DNA of 64,000 bases from NCBI RefSeq assembly GCF_900312745.1, contig NZ_OMPD01000008.1, positions 62,001 to 126,000 of the forward strand, written 5' to 3'. The position numbers and the translations under genes were made by a program. This document shows positions 1 through 8,358 of the stretch, piece by piece. Each line of letters starts with the position of its first letter. Position 1 is the stretch's first letter. The notes beneath the pieces were generated by a model. That model was not told the DNA's origin, did not search any database, and saw nothing but the letters and a program-made list of their open reading frames with translations. This DNA is from Aquimarina sp. AU58 (lineage in GTDB: Bacteria; Bacteroidota; Bacteroidia; Flavobacteriales; Flavobacteriaceae).

Positions 1-104
1 TATTACTAAAATCTGGAGATTTTATCAATTTCATCATCTATGCTGCCGGATCATTTGTAGTTGGAGTTCTTTTCATATTTTTAGGGATGTTTATAGTAAA
101 ATAA
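1..104 (+). CDS. C-terminal end of an unidentified membrane protein (partial)
   Basis: An open frame enters from the left edge and stops with TAA at 102-104. The 33 visible residues are almost wholly hydrophobic with two glycines in the middle, which fits a last transmembrane helix ending in Phe-Ile-Val-Lys. It lies 41 bp upstream of the P-II gene on the same strand, and P-II genes are often cotranscribed with the transporter they regulate, so a transporter is the natural guess. The tail is too short to name it: an ammonium transporter is possible, but I see no feature that proves this. Confidence 0.5.
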   Translation, partial: LLKSGDFINFIIYAAGSFVVGVLFIFLGMFIVK

Positions 105-145
105 TACTATAAAAACAGACCTGAGATGAATTCAAATAAAGGCTT

Positions 146-484
146 ATGAAAAAAATTGAAGCAATTATACGCAAATCAAAATTCGAAGCTGTAAAAGAAG
201 CTCTACATAAAATTGAAGTAAATTTCTTTACTTATTGGGATGTAACTGGTGTCGGTAATGAAAAGAAAAGTCGTATATATAGGGGGACCTCCTATAATAC
301 ATCTGATATACCACGTAGATACTTATCCATAGTGGTCTCTGATGAATTTGAAGAAAAAACAATTCGTACACTAATTGATTCTGCCAAAACCGGAGAAGTC
401 GGTGACGGAAAAATATTTGTATCAAATATCCAGGATACCTACAGAATTAGAACCGAAGAAAAAGGCAATCAGGCATTACATTAA
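146..484 (+). CDS. P-II family nitrogen regulatory protein
   Basis: This 112-residue protein is a P-II signal transducer, a trimeric cytoplasmic protein that binds ATP/ADP and 2-oxoglutarate and controls transporters or enzymes through its T-loop. The N-terminus MKKIEAIIR and the C-terminal signature TGEVGDGKIFV (about residues 82-92) are family hallmarks, and length is normal. The T-loop (about 36-56) keeps the YRGxxY core with Tyr50 at the classical uridylylation position, but the flanks (GNEKKSRI, NTSDIPRRYL) differ from GlnB/GlnK of enterobacteria. The sheet residues around 27-32 (FFTYWD) are also unlike the usual form. It sits between a membrane protein end and two porin genes, suggesting a nitrogen-related uptake group. 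GlnK-like is likely, but I leave the symbol blank. Confidence 0.9.
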   Translation: MKKIEAIIRKSKFEAVKEALHKIEVNFFTYWDVTGVGNEKKSRIYRGTSYNTSDIPRRYLSIVVSDEFEEKTIRTLIDSAKTGEVGDGKIFVSNIQDTYRIRTEEKGNQALH

Positions 485-795
485 GTGTTTAACATATTAA
501 TCACCCCAATACCTTTCATCTAAATATATACATATCGATTTTTTGATCACCTTCTACTTTCTAATATATTTATTAAAGTTTTTTAGACCAAAACAAGCAC
601 ATATCGCAAGAAAAGCTTAAAAACACACTTTCAAATTCTTAAAATACATAAAAATAAAAACTATACCCTAATTTTAATAGGGTATAAATTATAAAATAGA
701 TAAAAATATACAACTATACCCTATTTTTTATAGGGTCAAATTTGTTTTTATATAGTTTTATCGTTCCAATTAAAAACTAATTATAACGGTAATCA
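485..795 (+). promoter_or_regulatory. Intergenic region with two ACCCTA-N7-TAGGGT dyads
   Basis: No gene is seen in these 311 bases. Two inverted repeats stand out: TATACCCTA, 7 nt, TAGGGTATA at 662-686, and ACCCTA, 7 nt, TAGGGT at 718-736. Their centres are 53 bp apart, close to five helical turns, and the second lies about 60 bp before the porin start. The matching half-sites and matching 7-nt spacers suggest tandem operators for a dimeric regulator (inference). An AT-rich TTTG...TATAGTTTTATCG stretch at 741-763 may be the promoter. The region ahead of the second porin lacks the dyads. Confidence 0.55.
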
Positions 796-1914
796 ATGTT
801 TATTATGAAAACAAAAACCACCACATTTTTAAAAAAAGTAGCTCTTTTTACTTTAATCTTGTTAAGTTCCAAAGTTATTAGCCAGGAAGAAAAACCAAAA
901 TCAACACTAGATAAGTTATTATCTAAAATAAACTTATCAGGATCTATTGACGGATACTACAGGTACAATCTTGAAGCTCCTAATGACAACTCGGTAGCTC
1001 CAAAAACATCATTTGCAAACGATAATGGCTTTGCATTAGGTATGGCTAATACCGTTTTGGAATATGAAGGCGAAAAAGTTGGGTTTGTAGCTGACCTTGT
1101 TTTTGGATCCAGAGGCGAAGATGCTGTATTTAATTCTGATGATTCTGCTCAAATCATTAACCAATTATTTGTCTACTGGAATGTAACCAAAAGCATTAAA
1201 CTAACCTTCGGTAATTTCAATACTTTTATAGGGTATGAAGTGATTTCACCAACTGGAAATTTTAATTACTCTACTTCGTATATGTTCTCATACGGCCCTT
1301 TCTCACATACTGGTTTGAAAGCAGATATTGCAATAAGTGAAAAATGGTCTGCTATGCTTGCTGTAATGAACCCTAGTGATTATACAGACAATAATCCTTT
1401 TGACACCTATATTGCTGGTGCACAAATAGGATATACTCTAGATAACGGCAGTGCTTTTCTAAATTTTAGATATGGTAACGAAGGAGAACCAGGAGAAGTA
1501 GGCCCTACTTTTCAGGTAGATCTTACTACAGGATGGGATCTTACACAAGATTTTTATCTCGGCGTAAATACAACCTATGTAGCTACAGAACCACAAGAAA
1601 GCGGAGATGCTTCTGGGTTTTACGGAGTAGCACTATATCCTCAATATAAAACATCTGAAAAATTCGCTATAGGAATAAGAGGAGAATATTTCTCGGTTTA
1701 TAATGGCGGATTAACAGATGTAATTGGACTAGACACACAAGGTGATGGAGATGTTATTACAGCTACCCTAACAGGAAATTATACGATTGGAGAGTTAACG
1801 CTTAAACCAGAATTAAGAATCGATACTACTTCTGAAGATTCCTTTTTAGATAATGATAGAGAAGCTGTAAAAAGTCTTTCTTCTTTTGTGCTTGGGGCGA
1901 TATATAAATTCTAA
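796..1914 (+). CDS. Outer-membrane beta-barrel porin, OmpL-like (copy 1)
   Basis: A 372-residue outer-membrane protein. It has an N-terminal signal peptide (hydrophobic run ending near VISQ, about residue 29), then a long region of alternating aromatic and polar strands with GxxD/NGYYRYN and a C-terminal ...LGAIYKF ending in Phe, as in BamA-dependent barrels. This fits the putative beta-barrel porin-2 (OmpL-like, BBP2) family, which forms outer-membrane channels; the substrate is unknown. Start could be ATG 796 or ATG 805; the latter gives the cleaner signal peptide (MKTKTTTFLKK). It follows the P-II gene and precedes a close paralogue, so a nitrogen-linked uptake role is a reasonable inference. 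Its stop is followed by a strong hairpin. Confidence 0.85.
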   Translation: MFIMKTKTTTFLKKVALFTLILLSSKVISQEEKPKSTLDKLLSKINLSGSIDGYYRYNLEAPNDNSVAPKTSFANDNGFALGMANTVLEYEGEKVGFVADLVFGSRGEDAVFNSDDSAQIINQLFVYWNVTKSIKLTFGNFNTFIGYEVISPTGNFNYSTSYMFSYGPFSHTGLKADIAISEKWSAMLAVMNPSDYTDNNPFDTYIAGAQIGYTLDNGSAFLNFRYGNEGEPGEVGPTFQVDLTTGWDLTQDFYLGVNTTYVATEPQESGDASGFYGVALYPQYKTSEKFAIGIRGEYFSVYNGGLTDVIGLDTQGDGDVITATLTGNYTIGELTLKPELRIDTTSEDSFLDNDREAVKSLSSFVLGAIYKF

Positions 1915-1932
1915 TATATCCTTTCACAAAGT

Positions 1933-1962
1933 AAAAGCGTTCTGAGTGATCAGAACGCTTTT
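1933..1962 (+). terminator. Rho-independent terminator after porin copy 1
   Basis: A perfect 13-bp stem (AAAAGCGTTCTGA / TCAGAACGCTTTT) with a GTGA loop, ending in a T-run. The same hairpin and its 20-nt leader recur after porin copy 2, so the terminator was copied together with the gene. Confidence 0.9.
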
Positions 1963-2085
1963 GTTATTCACGTTATGACATTTTTGTTACTAAAGAGACT
2001 TACAACTTTATCCTTTCGGGTTCAAATTCTTTTACATAGTTTTACACCCCTAATCAAAAAACAATTACAACAATTATAATTAACT

Positions 2086-3198
2086 ATGAAAGTAAAGATT
2101 ATCACAGAATTTTTAAAAAAAGTAGCTCTCCTTGCTTTATTTCTTTTGAGCTTTAATGCCATTAGTCAAGAAGAAAAACCAAAATCAACACTAGGTAAAT
2201 TATTGTCTAAAATAAACTTATCAGGATCTATTGACGGATACTACAGGTACAATTTTGCAGCTCCTAACGACAACTCGGTAGCTCCAAAAACTTTTTTTGT
2301 AGATGAAAGTGGTTTTGCATTAGGCATGGCTAATGCTATTTTGGGGTATGAAGGTGAAAAAGTTGGGTTTGTAGCTGATCTTGTCTTTGGCCCCAGAGGC
2401 GAAGATGCTGTATTTAATTCTGATGATTCTGCTCAAATGATTAACCAGTTATTTGTTTACTGGAATGTAACCGAAAGCGTTAAGCTTACCTTCGGTAATT
2501 TTAATACTTTTATAGGATATGAAATGATTTCACCAACAGAAAATTTTAATTATTCTACTTCATATATGTTTACCTATGGCCCTTTATCTCATACTGGTTT
2601 GAAAGCAGATATTGCGATAAGTGAAAAATGGTCTGCTATGCTTGCAGTAATGAATCCTAGCGATTATACCGAAAATAATCCGTTTGACACCTATATCGCT
2701 GGTGCACAAATAGGATATACCCTGGATAATGGTAGTGCTTTTCTTAACTTTAGATATGGTAACGAAGGAGAACCAGGAGAAGTAGGCCCTACTTTTCAGG
2801 TAGATCTTACTACAGGATGGGATCTTACACAAGATTTTTATCTCGGCGTAAATACAACCTATGTATCTACAGAACCACAAGAAAACGGAGATGCTTCTGG
2901 ATTTTACGGAGTAGCACTATATCCTCAATATAAAACATCTAAAAAATTCGCTATTGGAATAAGAGGAGAATATTTCTCGGTTTATAATGGCGGATTAACA
3001 GATGTAATTGGACTAGACACACAAGGTGATGGAGATGTTATTACAGCTACCCTAACAGGAAATTATACGATTGGAGAGTTAACGCTTAAACCAGAATTAA
3101 GAATCGATACTACTTCTGAAGATTTCTTTTTAGATAATGATAGAGAAGCTACAAAAAGTCTTTCTTCTTTTGTACTAGGAGCAGTATACAAATTTTAA
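2086..3198 (+). CDS. Outer-membrane beta-barrel porin, OmpL-like (copy 2)
   Basis: A 370-residue paralogue of the gene just upstream, with the same layout: signal peptide (cleavage near AISQ, about residue 28), SGSIDGYYRYN motif and a C-terminal ...LGAVYKF. Same BBP2-type porin family and presumably the same outer-membrane channel role. Divergence from copy 1 is concentrated in the signal peptide and the first half. From about nucleotide 2750 to the end, the two genes are nearly identical at synonymous sites too, at a constant 1284-bp offset. The gene has its own 120-bp upstream region lacking the ACCCTA dyads, so the two porins may be expressed under different conditions. The terminator is shared in sequence with copy 1. 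Confidence 0.85.
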   Translation: MKVKIITEFLKKVALLALFLLSFNAISQEEKPKSTLGKLLSKINLSGSIDGYYRYNFAAPNDNSVAPKTFFVDESGFALGMANAILGYEGEKVGFVADLVFGPRGEDAVFNSDDSAQMINQLFVYWNVTESVKLTFGNFNTFIGYEMISPTENFNYSTSYMFTYGPLSHTGLKADIAISEKWSAMLAVMNPSDYTENNPFDTYIAGAQIGYTLDNGSAFLNFRYGNEGEPGEVGPTFQVDLTTGWDLTQDFYLGVNTTYVSTEPQENGDASGFYGVALYPQYKTSKKFAIGIRGEYFSVYNGGLTDVIGLDTQGDGDVITATLTGNYTIGELTLKPELRIDTTSEDFFLDNDREATKSLSSFVLGAVYKF

Positions 3199-3216
3199 TA
3201 TATCCTTTCACAAAGT

Positions 3217-3246
3217 AAAAGCGTTCTGAGTGATCAGAACGCTTTT
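3217..3246. terminator. Bidirectional terminator between porin copy 2 and the DUF1684 gene
   Basis: The same 13-bp stem and GTGA loop as at 1933-1962. It lies 1 bp from the stop of the converging minus-strand gene, and the A-run and T-run on either side let it work in both directions. Confidence 0.85.
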
Positions 3247-3247
3247 G

Positions 3248-3883
3248 TTATTTATTCTCTGGATATTTCTTATATGTCTTAACACCCACAGGAATCTTTA
3301 CATCGAGATGATTTGCTTCTGGGGGTATTGGACAAGAATATCTGTCATTATACGCGCAATATGGATTATATGAAGTATTAAAATCAATACTAATATAGTC
3401 TCCTTCAGGGATTTTTAGATCTATAAAACGTCCTCCTGCGTAACTAGATTCTCCATTAGTTAAATCTGTAAAAGGGAGAAATAAATAATTTTCAAATTCT
3501 GGCTGAGTTTTTAATCCTTGATTTTGATATATCTGTAATACATAAGATTTTTTCTGTAATATAAAATGTGCCTCTCCATATTTGACATATATAGGTTCTC
3601 TTCCTGTTGTGGTTTTCATCACAAAAGGTGTTTCATACGGTGTACGAACAAATTTTGCACGGATACAAAAAGAAGTATCTATTTCAAAAAAATCAAGCGT
3701 TTTAAAACGTTCTAAATCTTTTGGTGTTAAAGGTGAAGTTTCTTCAGAAGCAAAATCCTTGTTAAGTTCTTCCTGAAAAGACAATATTTTTTTTATCGCT
3801 ATAGAATCCTGAGCAATTATATTCCCAATAAAAAACACAAATAAAATTGATATCCTGAACACTTCCCCTTTGTTTTTTTGCAA
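3248..3883 (-). CDS. Secreted DUF1684 family protein
   Basis: 211 residues. An N-terminal hydrophobic segment ending in Ile-Ile-Ala-Gln (about residue 25) looks like a signal peptide, so the protein is probably exported. The C-terminal half carries the DUF1684 hallmarks: FLPFTDLTNG, an SYAGGR(F/Y)IDL stretch, and FNTSYNPYCAYN followed by YSCPIPP with two cysteines. The biochemical function of DUF1684 is not established; I do not assign one. It is divergent from the MFS transporter gene upstream and convergent with the porin, so it seems to be a single-gene unit. Confidence 0.85.
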   Translation of the reverse strand: MQKNKGEVFRISILFVFFIGNIIAQDSIAIKKILSFQEELNKDFASEETSPLTPKDLERFKTLDFFEIDTSFCIRAKFVRTPYETPFVMKTTTGREPIYVKYGEAHFILQKKSYVLQIYQNQGLKTQPEFENYLFLPFTDLTNGESSYAGGRFIDLKIPEGDYISIDFNTSYNPYCAYNDRYSCPIPPEANHLDVKIPVGVKTYKKYPENK

Positions 3884-3996
3884 AAGTACAATTTACAATT
3901 AGTTAACTAATTAATTTTAATAAAATTATGCTTAAATAATAGATAAAAAACTACTTTTATCTATTAATTGGAAGTCTAATACAAATCACAAATACA

Positions 3997-5211
3997 TTGC
4001 TAAAACTTTTACTTCATTATTTTAACTCTTTTTCTGGGCTATCAAAAGAGGTGTGGTGGTTAGCTTTGATCACTCTAATCAATAGAGCCGGGGCAATGGT
4101 CATCCCCTTTTTATCTTTATACTTAACCGATGACTTAAATTTTTCGTTACAACAAGTAGGTTGGATTATGACCAGTTATGGATTAGGTTCTTTTTTAGGC
4201 GCCTGGTTAGGAGGTAAACTAAGTGATCAAATTGGTTACTACAAGGTCATACTTATTTCTTTGTTATTAACGGGTGTCTCATTTATAACTATTCAATATT
4301 TTACTAGTTTCTGGAGTATTTGCATTGGTTTCTTTGTTCTAATTGCAATTGCAGATATGGCCAGACCTGCTTTTTTTGTAGCATTAAGTGCCTATAGCAA
4401 ACCAGAAAATAAAACCAGATCATTAACTTTTATTCGACTTGCAATTAATCTAGGCTTCTCTGCCGGTCCTGCAATTGGCGGACTAATTATAGCATCTATA
4501 GGATATTATGGTTTATTTTGGGTAGACGGGATTACTTGTATTATAGCCGGATTAGTGATGACACAAACGCTACATCCCAAAAAAGCAAAAATACAGGACA
4601 AAGAAGTTGTTGTCGAAAATCCGGTAAGCGCTCATAATGATGGTGTTTATGTCTTGTTTTTAATAGCATTGGCTTTATTTGGATTTATATTTGTTCAGTA
4701 TTTTTCTACAATACCATTATATTATAAAGAAATACACCAACTATCAGAACAAAAAATCGGATTACTACTTGCTTTAAATGGCGCTTTGATATTTTTCTTT
4801 GAAATGCCATTAATTGCATATCTGGAAAAGACAAAATTATCTAAAATAGGGAATGTTATTGGCGGGTTTGTTCTAACCGGTATAAGTTTTCTACTGTTAT
4901 TAGTTACTCCCTGGGCAGGAGTTTTGGTTATCGGAATGATTATCGCCACACTTGGGGAGATGGTTGCATTTCCATTTGGAAATGCTTTTGCTCTAGACAG
5001 ATCAAAAAAAGGAAGACAGGGAGCCTACATGGGATTGTATAGCATGTCTTTTTCTTTAGCTCATATTTTTGGTCATAACTCAGGAATGCAATTCATAAAT
5101 AATTTTGGATTTGAAAACACCTGGATTTTTATGGCGCTGATTGCTGCTTTAGGAACATTTTTATTATATATCGTAAAACGAAAACTTAATCAGGAAAAAG
5201 TACCTGGTTAA
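3997..5211 (+). CDS. MFS transporter with a TTG start
   Basis: A 404-residue inner-membrane protein with about 12 predicted hydrophobic segments. Between segments 2 and 3 is the MFS motif A (GAWLGGKLSDQIGYYK, about residues 67-82), which supports a major facilitator permease of the drug/metabolite exporter type; the substrate cannot be told. No ATG lies between the upstream in-frame stop (3940) and residue 34, where the first helix is already underway, so TTG at 3997 is the best start. No clear ribosome-binding site is seen, as usual in this phylum. The DJ-1/PfpI lipoprotein gene follows after 25 bp and is probably cotranscribed. Confidence 0.88.
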   Translation: MLKLLLHYFNSFSGLSKEVWWLALITLINRAGAMVIPFLSLYLTDDLNFSLQQVGWIMTSYGLGSFLGAWLGGKLSDQIGYYKVILISLLLTGVSFITIQYFTSFWSICIGFFVLIAIADMARPAFFVALSAYSKPENKTRSLTFIRLAINLGFSAGPAIGGLIIASIGYYGLFWVDGITCIIAGLVMTQTLHPKKAKIQDKEVVVENPVSAHNDGVYVLFLIALALFGFIFVQYFSTIPLYYKEIHQLSEQKIGLLLALNGALIFFFEMPLIAYLEKTKLSKIGNVIGGFVLTGISFLLLLVTPWAGVLVIGMIIATLGEMVAFPFGNAFALDRSKKGRQGAYMGLYSMSFSLAHIFGHNSGMQFINNFGFENTWIFMALIAALGTFLLYIVKRKLNQEKVPG

Positions 5212-5236
5212 CCAATTATTTATAAAACCTATACCA

Positions 5237-5992
5237 ATGAAAAATTTCTTTTTTACCTTTTGCATTATACTAATTTATAGTTGTACCCAAGTACAGCAAG
5301 AGAAACAACCTGATACTGTAAAAACAGAAGTAATAGAAGAGAAAAAGAGCTTTCCTAAATTAGAGCCTAACCGATATAATGTTGCTTTCCTTATTATGGA
5401 TGGAACCTATAATACTGAATTTACGGCACCGTTTGATATTTTTCAACACACCCAATATCGTAAAAACATAAAACAAATGAATGTTTTTACTGTTGCAAAT
5501 ACAGATCACTCAATAACTACATTTGAAGGTGTAAAAATTATACCTGATTATAATTATGTAAAAGATTCTTTGCCTCAAATAGATATTTTGGTAGTTCCTA
5601 GTGCCGAGCACCATTTAGATACCGACTTGAATGATAAAGTGATGCTTGATTTTGTAAAACAAGTCGATAAAACTGCTTCATTTATGACTTCGCATTGTGA
5701 TGGAGCATTTGTTCTTGCTAAAGCCGGAGTTCTTGATAATGTAGTATCTACTACTTTTCCTAGTGATATAGATCAAATGCGAAGTACGTTTCCTAACCTG
5801 GATATTAGAAAAGAAGTACTATTTGTACATGACAAAAAGTATATAACTTCTGCCGGAGGTGCCAAAAGTTTTGAAGCTGCATTATATTTATGTGAATACT
5901 TATATGGTGCAGAAATTGCAAGGTCACTTGCAAAAGGATTAGTGATTGATTGGAATCTGGAAAAGGTACCTCATCTGGTAATCAATAAATAA
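5237..5992 (+). CDS. DJ-1/PfpI family lipoprotein
   Basis: 251 residues. The N-terminus has a lipoprotein signal (LIYSC, lipobox Cys at residue 16), so the protein should be anchored in a membrane on the periplasmic side. Residues from about 48 on form a DJ-1/PfpI (class I glutamine amidotransferase-like) domain, with the nucleophile-elbow cysteine in SHCDGAFVLAKAG and a downstream TSAGG. Family members include transcription-factor domains, glyoxalases, hydratases and peptidases. A lipidated form is unusual and its activity cannot be inferred. It sits 25 bp behind the MFS gene and is closed by a hairpin terminator. Confidence 0.85.
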   Translation: MKNFFFTFCIILIYSCTQVQQEKQPDTVKTEVIEEKKSFPKLEPNRYNVAFLIMDGTYNTEFTAPFDIFQHTQYRKNIKQMNVFTVANTDHSITTFEGVKIIPDYNYVKDSLPQIDILVVPSAEHHLDTDLNDKVMLDFVKQVDKTASFMTSHCDGAFVLAKAGVLDNVVSTTFPSDIDQMRSTFPNLDIRKEVLFVHDKKYITSAGGAKSFEAALYLCEYLYGAEIARSLAKGLVIDWNLEKVPHLVINK

Positions 5993-6000
5993 AAATAATA

Positions 6001-6025
6001 AAAGCGATCTTATTCAGATCGCTTT
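6001..6025 (+). terminator. Terminator of the MFS-PfpI unit
   Basis: A 10-bp perfect stem (AAAGCGATCT / AGATCGCTTT) with a 5-nt loop, 9 bp after the stop codon. Confidence 0.8.
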
Positions 6026-6045
6026 CAGTATTTAGGGAAAATTAC

Positions 6046-6096
6046 GTACTCTCTTTAGCTTCAAGATTCGGGGTCTTTAGACTAATGTCCTCACAC
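6046..6096. repeat. Short dispersed repeat, copy A
   Basis: GTACTCTCTTTAG (6046-6058) followed 22 nt later by ACTAATGTCCTCACAC (6081-6096). The same two words, 8 nt apart, occur at 8607-8643. Both copies begin 11-21 nt after a terminator hairpin. The rest of the intergenic stretch to 6291 shows no gene. Confidence 0.6.
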
Positions 6097-6291
6097 TTAA
6101 TTTATCCCTGATGTATTCCAAACTAATATTTTAAATCCGTATCGTCATACAGTTTAAAATGTTAATTCTGGACGACACATCAAGTATTTTTTACTATTGT
6201 AAATATAATGTAAAAAAATCATATACACCAAAAAAATGACGACAAAAAACACATAAATTCGATGAAATACACAAAATTTTATGATTTCAAT

Positions 6292-7713
6292 TTATTTTGA
6301 AAAGAAGTATTTAGAATTTCCGAGGTATTTTTTTATTAATTTATTATACTTTTCAGACATTTTTAAGGCCAATGTCCCCTCTATGGTGTACAATGCGTTT
6401 AGATCTTTATATCCGTTTTTCAACATTTGTTCTAAATAAAACAAAGCTGTTTCATTATCCTGATCCTGGGCGCTTAAAGAAATCACTTTTCGATACGATT
6501 CAAAATCTTTTTTATCGACTATTGTACTTAATATATTAAGGAATAAATTTCCTTCCAGGTTTTCTTCTTCTTTAATAAGTTGGTTTTTATAACTATCAAC
6601 CAGATACTTCACATACCCTTTCATTCTATAGGCCATATGACGAGCAAGTTTTTCTTTTCCTAAAATCAAGGTATCTAACTCTGACATTTGATACTTCCAC
6701 CATCCTAGATTTTCAAATTCTTGTACTTCGATATCTTCTTCCATTGAAAGCAAATATGCTTCTCTAAGAAAATTTTCCTTGTTCAGGTATTTTGTTTCCA
6801 GTCGTTTCTGTTGCTTATACTCCTTGGTTTTTCTAATTTCTTTCTGCTTTTCTTTTAGATCATTAGTATTAAAAAAGGTGCCATATTTGAGTCGTATACG
6901 TTTTACTTCATCAAACGCATTTAAAAACTTATCTTGATTTAGATACAATTCTACTTGTTTCATTTCTCTCTTAAATAAATTCTTAACCCAAATAGAATCT
7001 TTTGGCATCCTTCCTTTATTCATTGCTCGCAATGTAAAATCCGAAAGTGCTTTTTTAATCTGTTTATTGAGCAATAACCCAGAATCTTTTTCATAAACAT
7101 AAACATCGGCAGGAACCGCTCTGCTTTTTAAGTACTTTTTAATATTGAAAAAATCCTGGTACTTATGGTTATCAACACCTACAATACCCTGGTAAGAAAA
7201 GTTTTTTTTGATCCTTATCCTCGAATCATAGAAATATGTATCCTCTATTGCAATTACTCCAAACACCTCATTAGGGTATAAAGCAGCTAGTAAACTTGCC
7301 AGCTTTGCATCTTCTTGAACTCCTGCAATATAGATTCTTCCTTTTTGAATCGGAAAAAGAGAAAAAATATGGTTTATAAAATCCGATACATATTCTACTT
7401 TTTTTTGTGCTTCTTGCTGTTCTAGGAAATTACTAATCGCAACAATATACCCTTGTTCTTCGGCTGCTTCTCTGTACAATTGTGCAGTTTTTCCTGTATT
7501 TCCCGAACTATCAAACCCCAGCAGTAAGGGCCAACTTTTATTTAAATCAAAAGATTTTGGTAAGTAAATACTAAAATGATTACCCGACGAAGGAATAATC
7601 AAAGAATCTGTAACAACACCCTTTTTGAGTGTAAGTGTATTTTGCCCATAGCTTATTAAACTTAGACAAAGTATAACAAAAAAGAGGTACTTTTTGGAAA
7701 ACAATATTGACAC
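6292..7713 (-). CDS. Secreted alpha/beta-hydrolase-like protein lacking the nucleophile serine
   Basis: 473 residues with a signal peptide (cleavage near SYGQ, residue 24). Residues 35-190 resemble the esterase/poly-hydroxybutyrate-depolymerase type of alpha/beta-hydrolase: a FSIYLP-KSFDLNKSWPLLLGFD strand region, then a position where GxSxG is expected but which reads AGVQEDA (Gln in place of Ser). The remaining 280 residues are Lys/Glu-rich and helical, possibly a repeat-like scaffold, with no recognised domain. It is therefore probably not a working serine hydrolase, perhaps a binding or sensory protein. It lies 55 bp behind the SigZ-like sigma gene on the same strand and is probably part of its operon. 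Function unknown. Confidence 0.65.
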   Translation of the reverse strand: MSILFSKKYLFFVILCLSLISYGQNTLTLKKGVVTDSLIIPSSGNHFSIYLPKSFDLNKSWPLLLGFDSSGNTGKTAQLYREAAEEQGYIVAISNFLEQQEAQKKVEYVSDFINHIFSLFPIQKGRIYIAGVQEDAKLASLLAALYPNEVFGVIAIEDTYFYDSRIRIKKNFSYQGIVGVDNHKYQDFFNIKKYLKSRAVPADVYVYEKDSGLLLNKQIKKALSDFTLRAMNKGRMPKDSIWVKNLFKREMKQVELYLNQDKFLNAFDEVKRIRLKYGTFFNTNDLKEKQKEIRKTKEYKQQKRLETKYLNKENFLREAYLLSMEEDIEVQEFENLGWWKYQMSELDTLILGKEKLARHMAYRMKGYVKYLVDSYKNQLIKEEENLEGNLFLNILSTIVDKKDFESYRKVISLSAQDQDNETALFYLEQMLKNGYKDLNALYTIEGTLALKMSEKYNKLIKKYLGNSKYFFSK

Positions 7714-7768
7714 AACGCAATGATTTTATAACTAAATGACACAAAAAATATACCACTTAATAGCGTTT

Positions 7769-8302
7769 TTATCTACATATTTTACAATTTTCTTTTTCTT
7801 TAGCCTCTCCTACTAACTTTCCTTTATCATCAAGCTTATAATCACAACAATCCATATACCCTTGTATGATCATTTTTCGAGCACGTTGTATTTGTGATTT
7901 AATGGTTGATAAAGGAAGCCCTAATTGCTCTGCGATTTGTTTTTGCTTAAAACCTTTTACATCAGAAAGAAGTAATGGCTTTCGATATTTTTCTGGCAGT
8001 CTGTTTATTAACCCTGGGAGACAATCTTTTTCAGAATGGTTGGTAGTCTCTTCATATATTTGCTCTTTTACAACATCTGTAGTCTGTTTATTTTTTTTTA
8101 AATAATCATATACTGTATTTCTTGCAATAGTGAACAGCCAGGATTTGATTTTAGAATGATCTCTAAGTTTATTTTTATTACTATGTACTTTTATAAAGGT
8201 CTCTTGTATCAAATCATCTACAATTTGATCATTTTTCACTTTACTTTTTATAAACAATCTAATGTCTTCATGATAGGTTTTCCAAAGATTCAAAGTTTCC
8301 AT
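7769..8302 (-). CDS. sigZ: SigZ-like ECF sigma-70 factor with a C-terminal Cys tail
   Basis: 177 residues. Region 2 (about residues 1-72, with the DDLIQETFIKVH and IKSWLFTIARNTVYDYLKK motifs) and region 4 (about 103-150, with LPEKYRKPLLL and the HTH QKQIAEQLGLPLSTIKSQIQRAR) make it an ECF sigma factor that redirects RNA polymerase. After region 4 the tail reads DCCDYKLDDKGK... and ends CKICR. This Cys-containing extension resembles the SigZ subgroup, and the cysteines could sense metal or redox state (inference). No anti-sigma gene is adjacent. Upstream on the same strand is a 33-residue Cys-rich peptide, downstream the hydrolase-like protein. The symbol is from family resemblance only. Confidence 0.85.
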   Translation of the reverse strand: METLNLWKTYHEDIRLFIKSKVKNDQIVDDLIQETFIKVHSNKNKLRDHSKIKSWLFTIARNTVYDYLKKNKQTTDVVKEQIYEETTNHSEKDCLPGLINRLPEKYRKPLLLSDVKGFKQKQIAEQLGLPLSTIKSQIQRARKMIIQGYMDCCDYKLDDKGKLVGEAKEKENCKICR

Positions 8303-8320
8303 AAATCAAAACAGAAATAC

Positions 8321-8349
8321 CCCTATTTCTACTATAAATAGAAATAGGG
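8321..8349 (-). terminator. Hairpin between the Cys-rich peptide gene and sigZ
   Basis: A perfect 11-bp stem (CCCTATTTCTA / TAGAAATAGGG) with a 7-nt loop, lying 9 nt after the stop of the small gene and 18 nt before the sigma start. It could terminate most transcripts, letting the short gene be expressed more than the sigma gene, or serve as an operator. Confidence 0.55.
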
Positions 8350-8358
8350 AAGTTATTG

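Noticed and set aside
3582..3776. 64-residue ORF antisense to the DUF1684 gene
   Set aside because: Shadow of a clearly real gene on the other strand.
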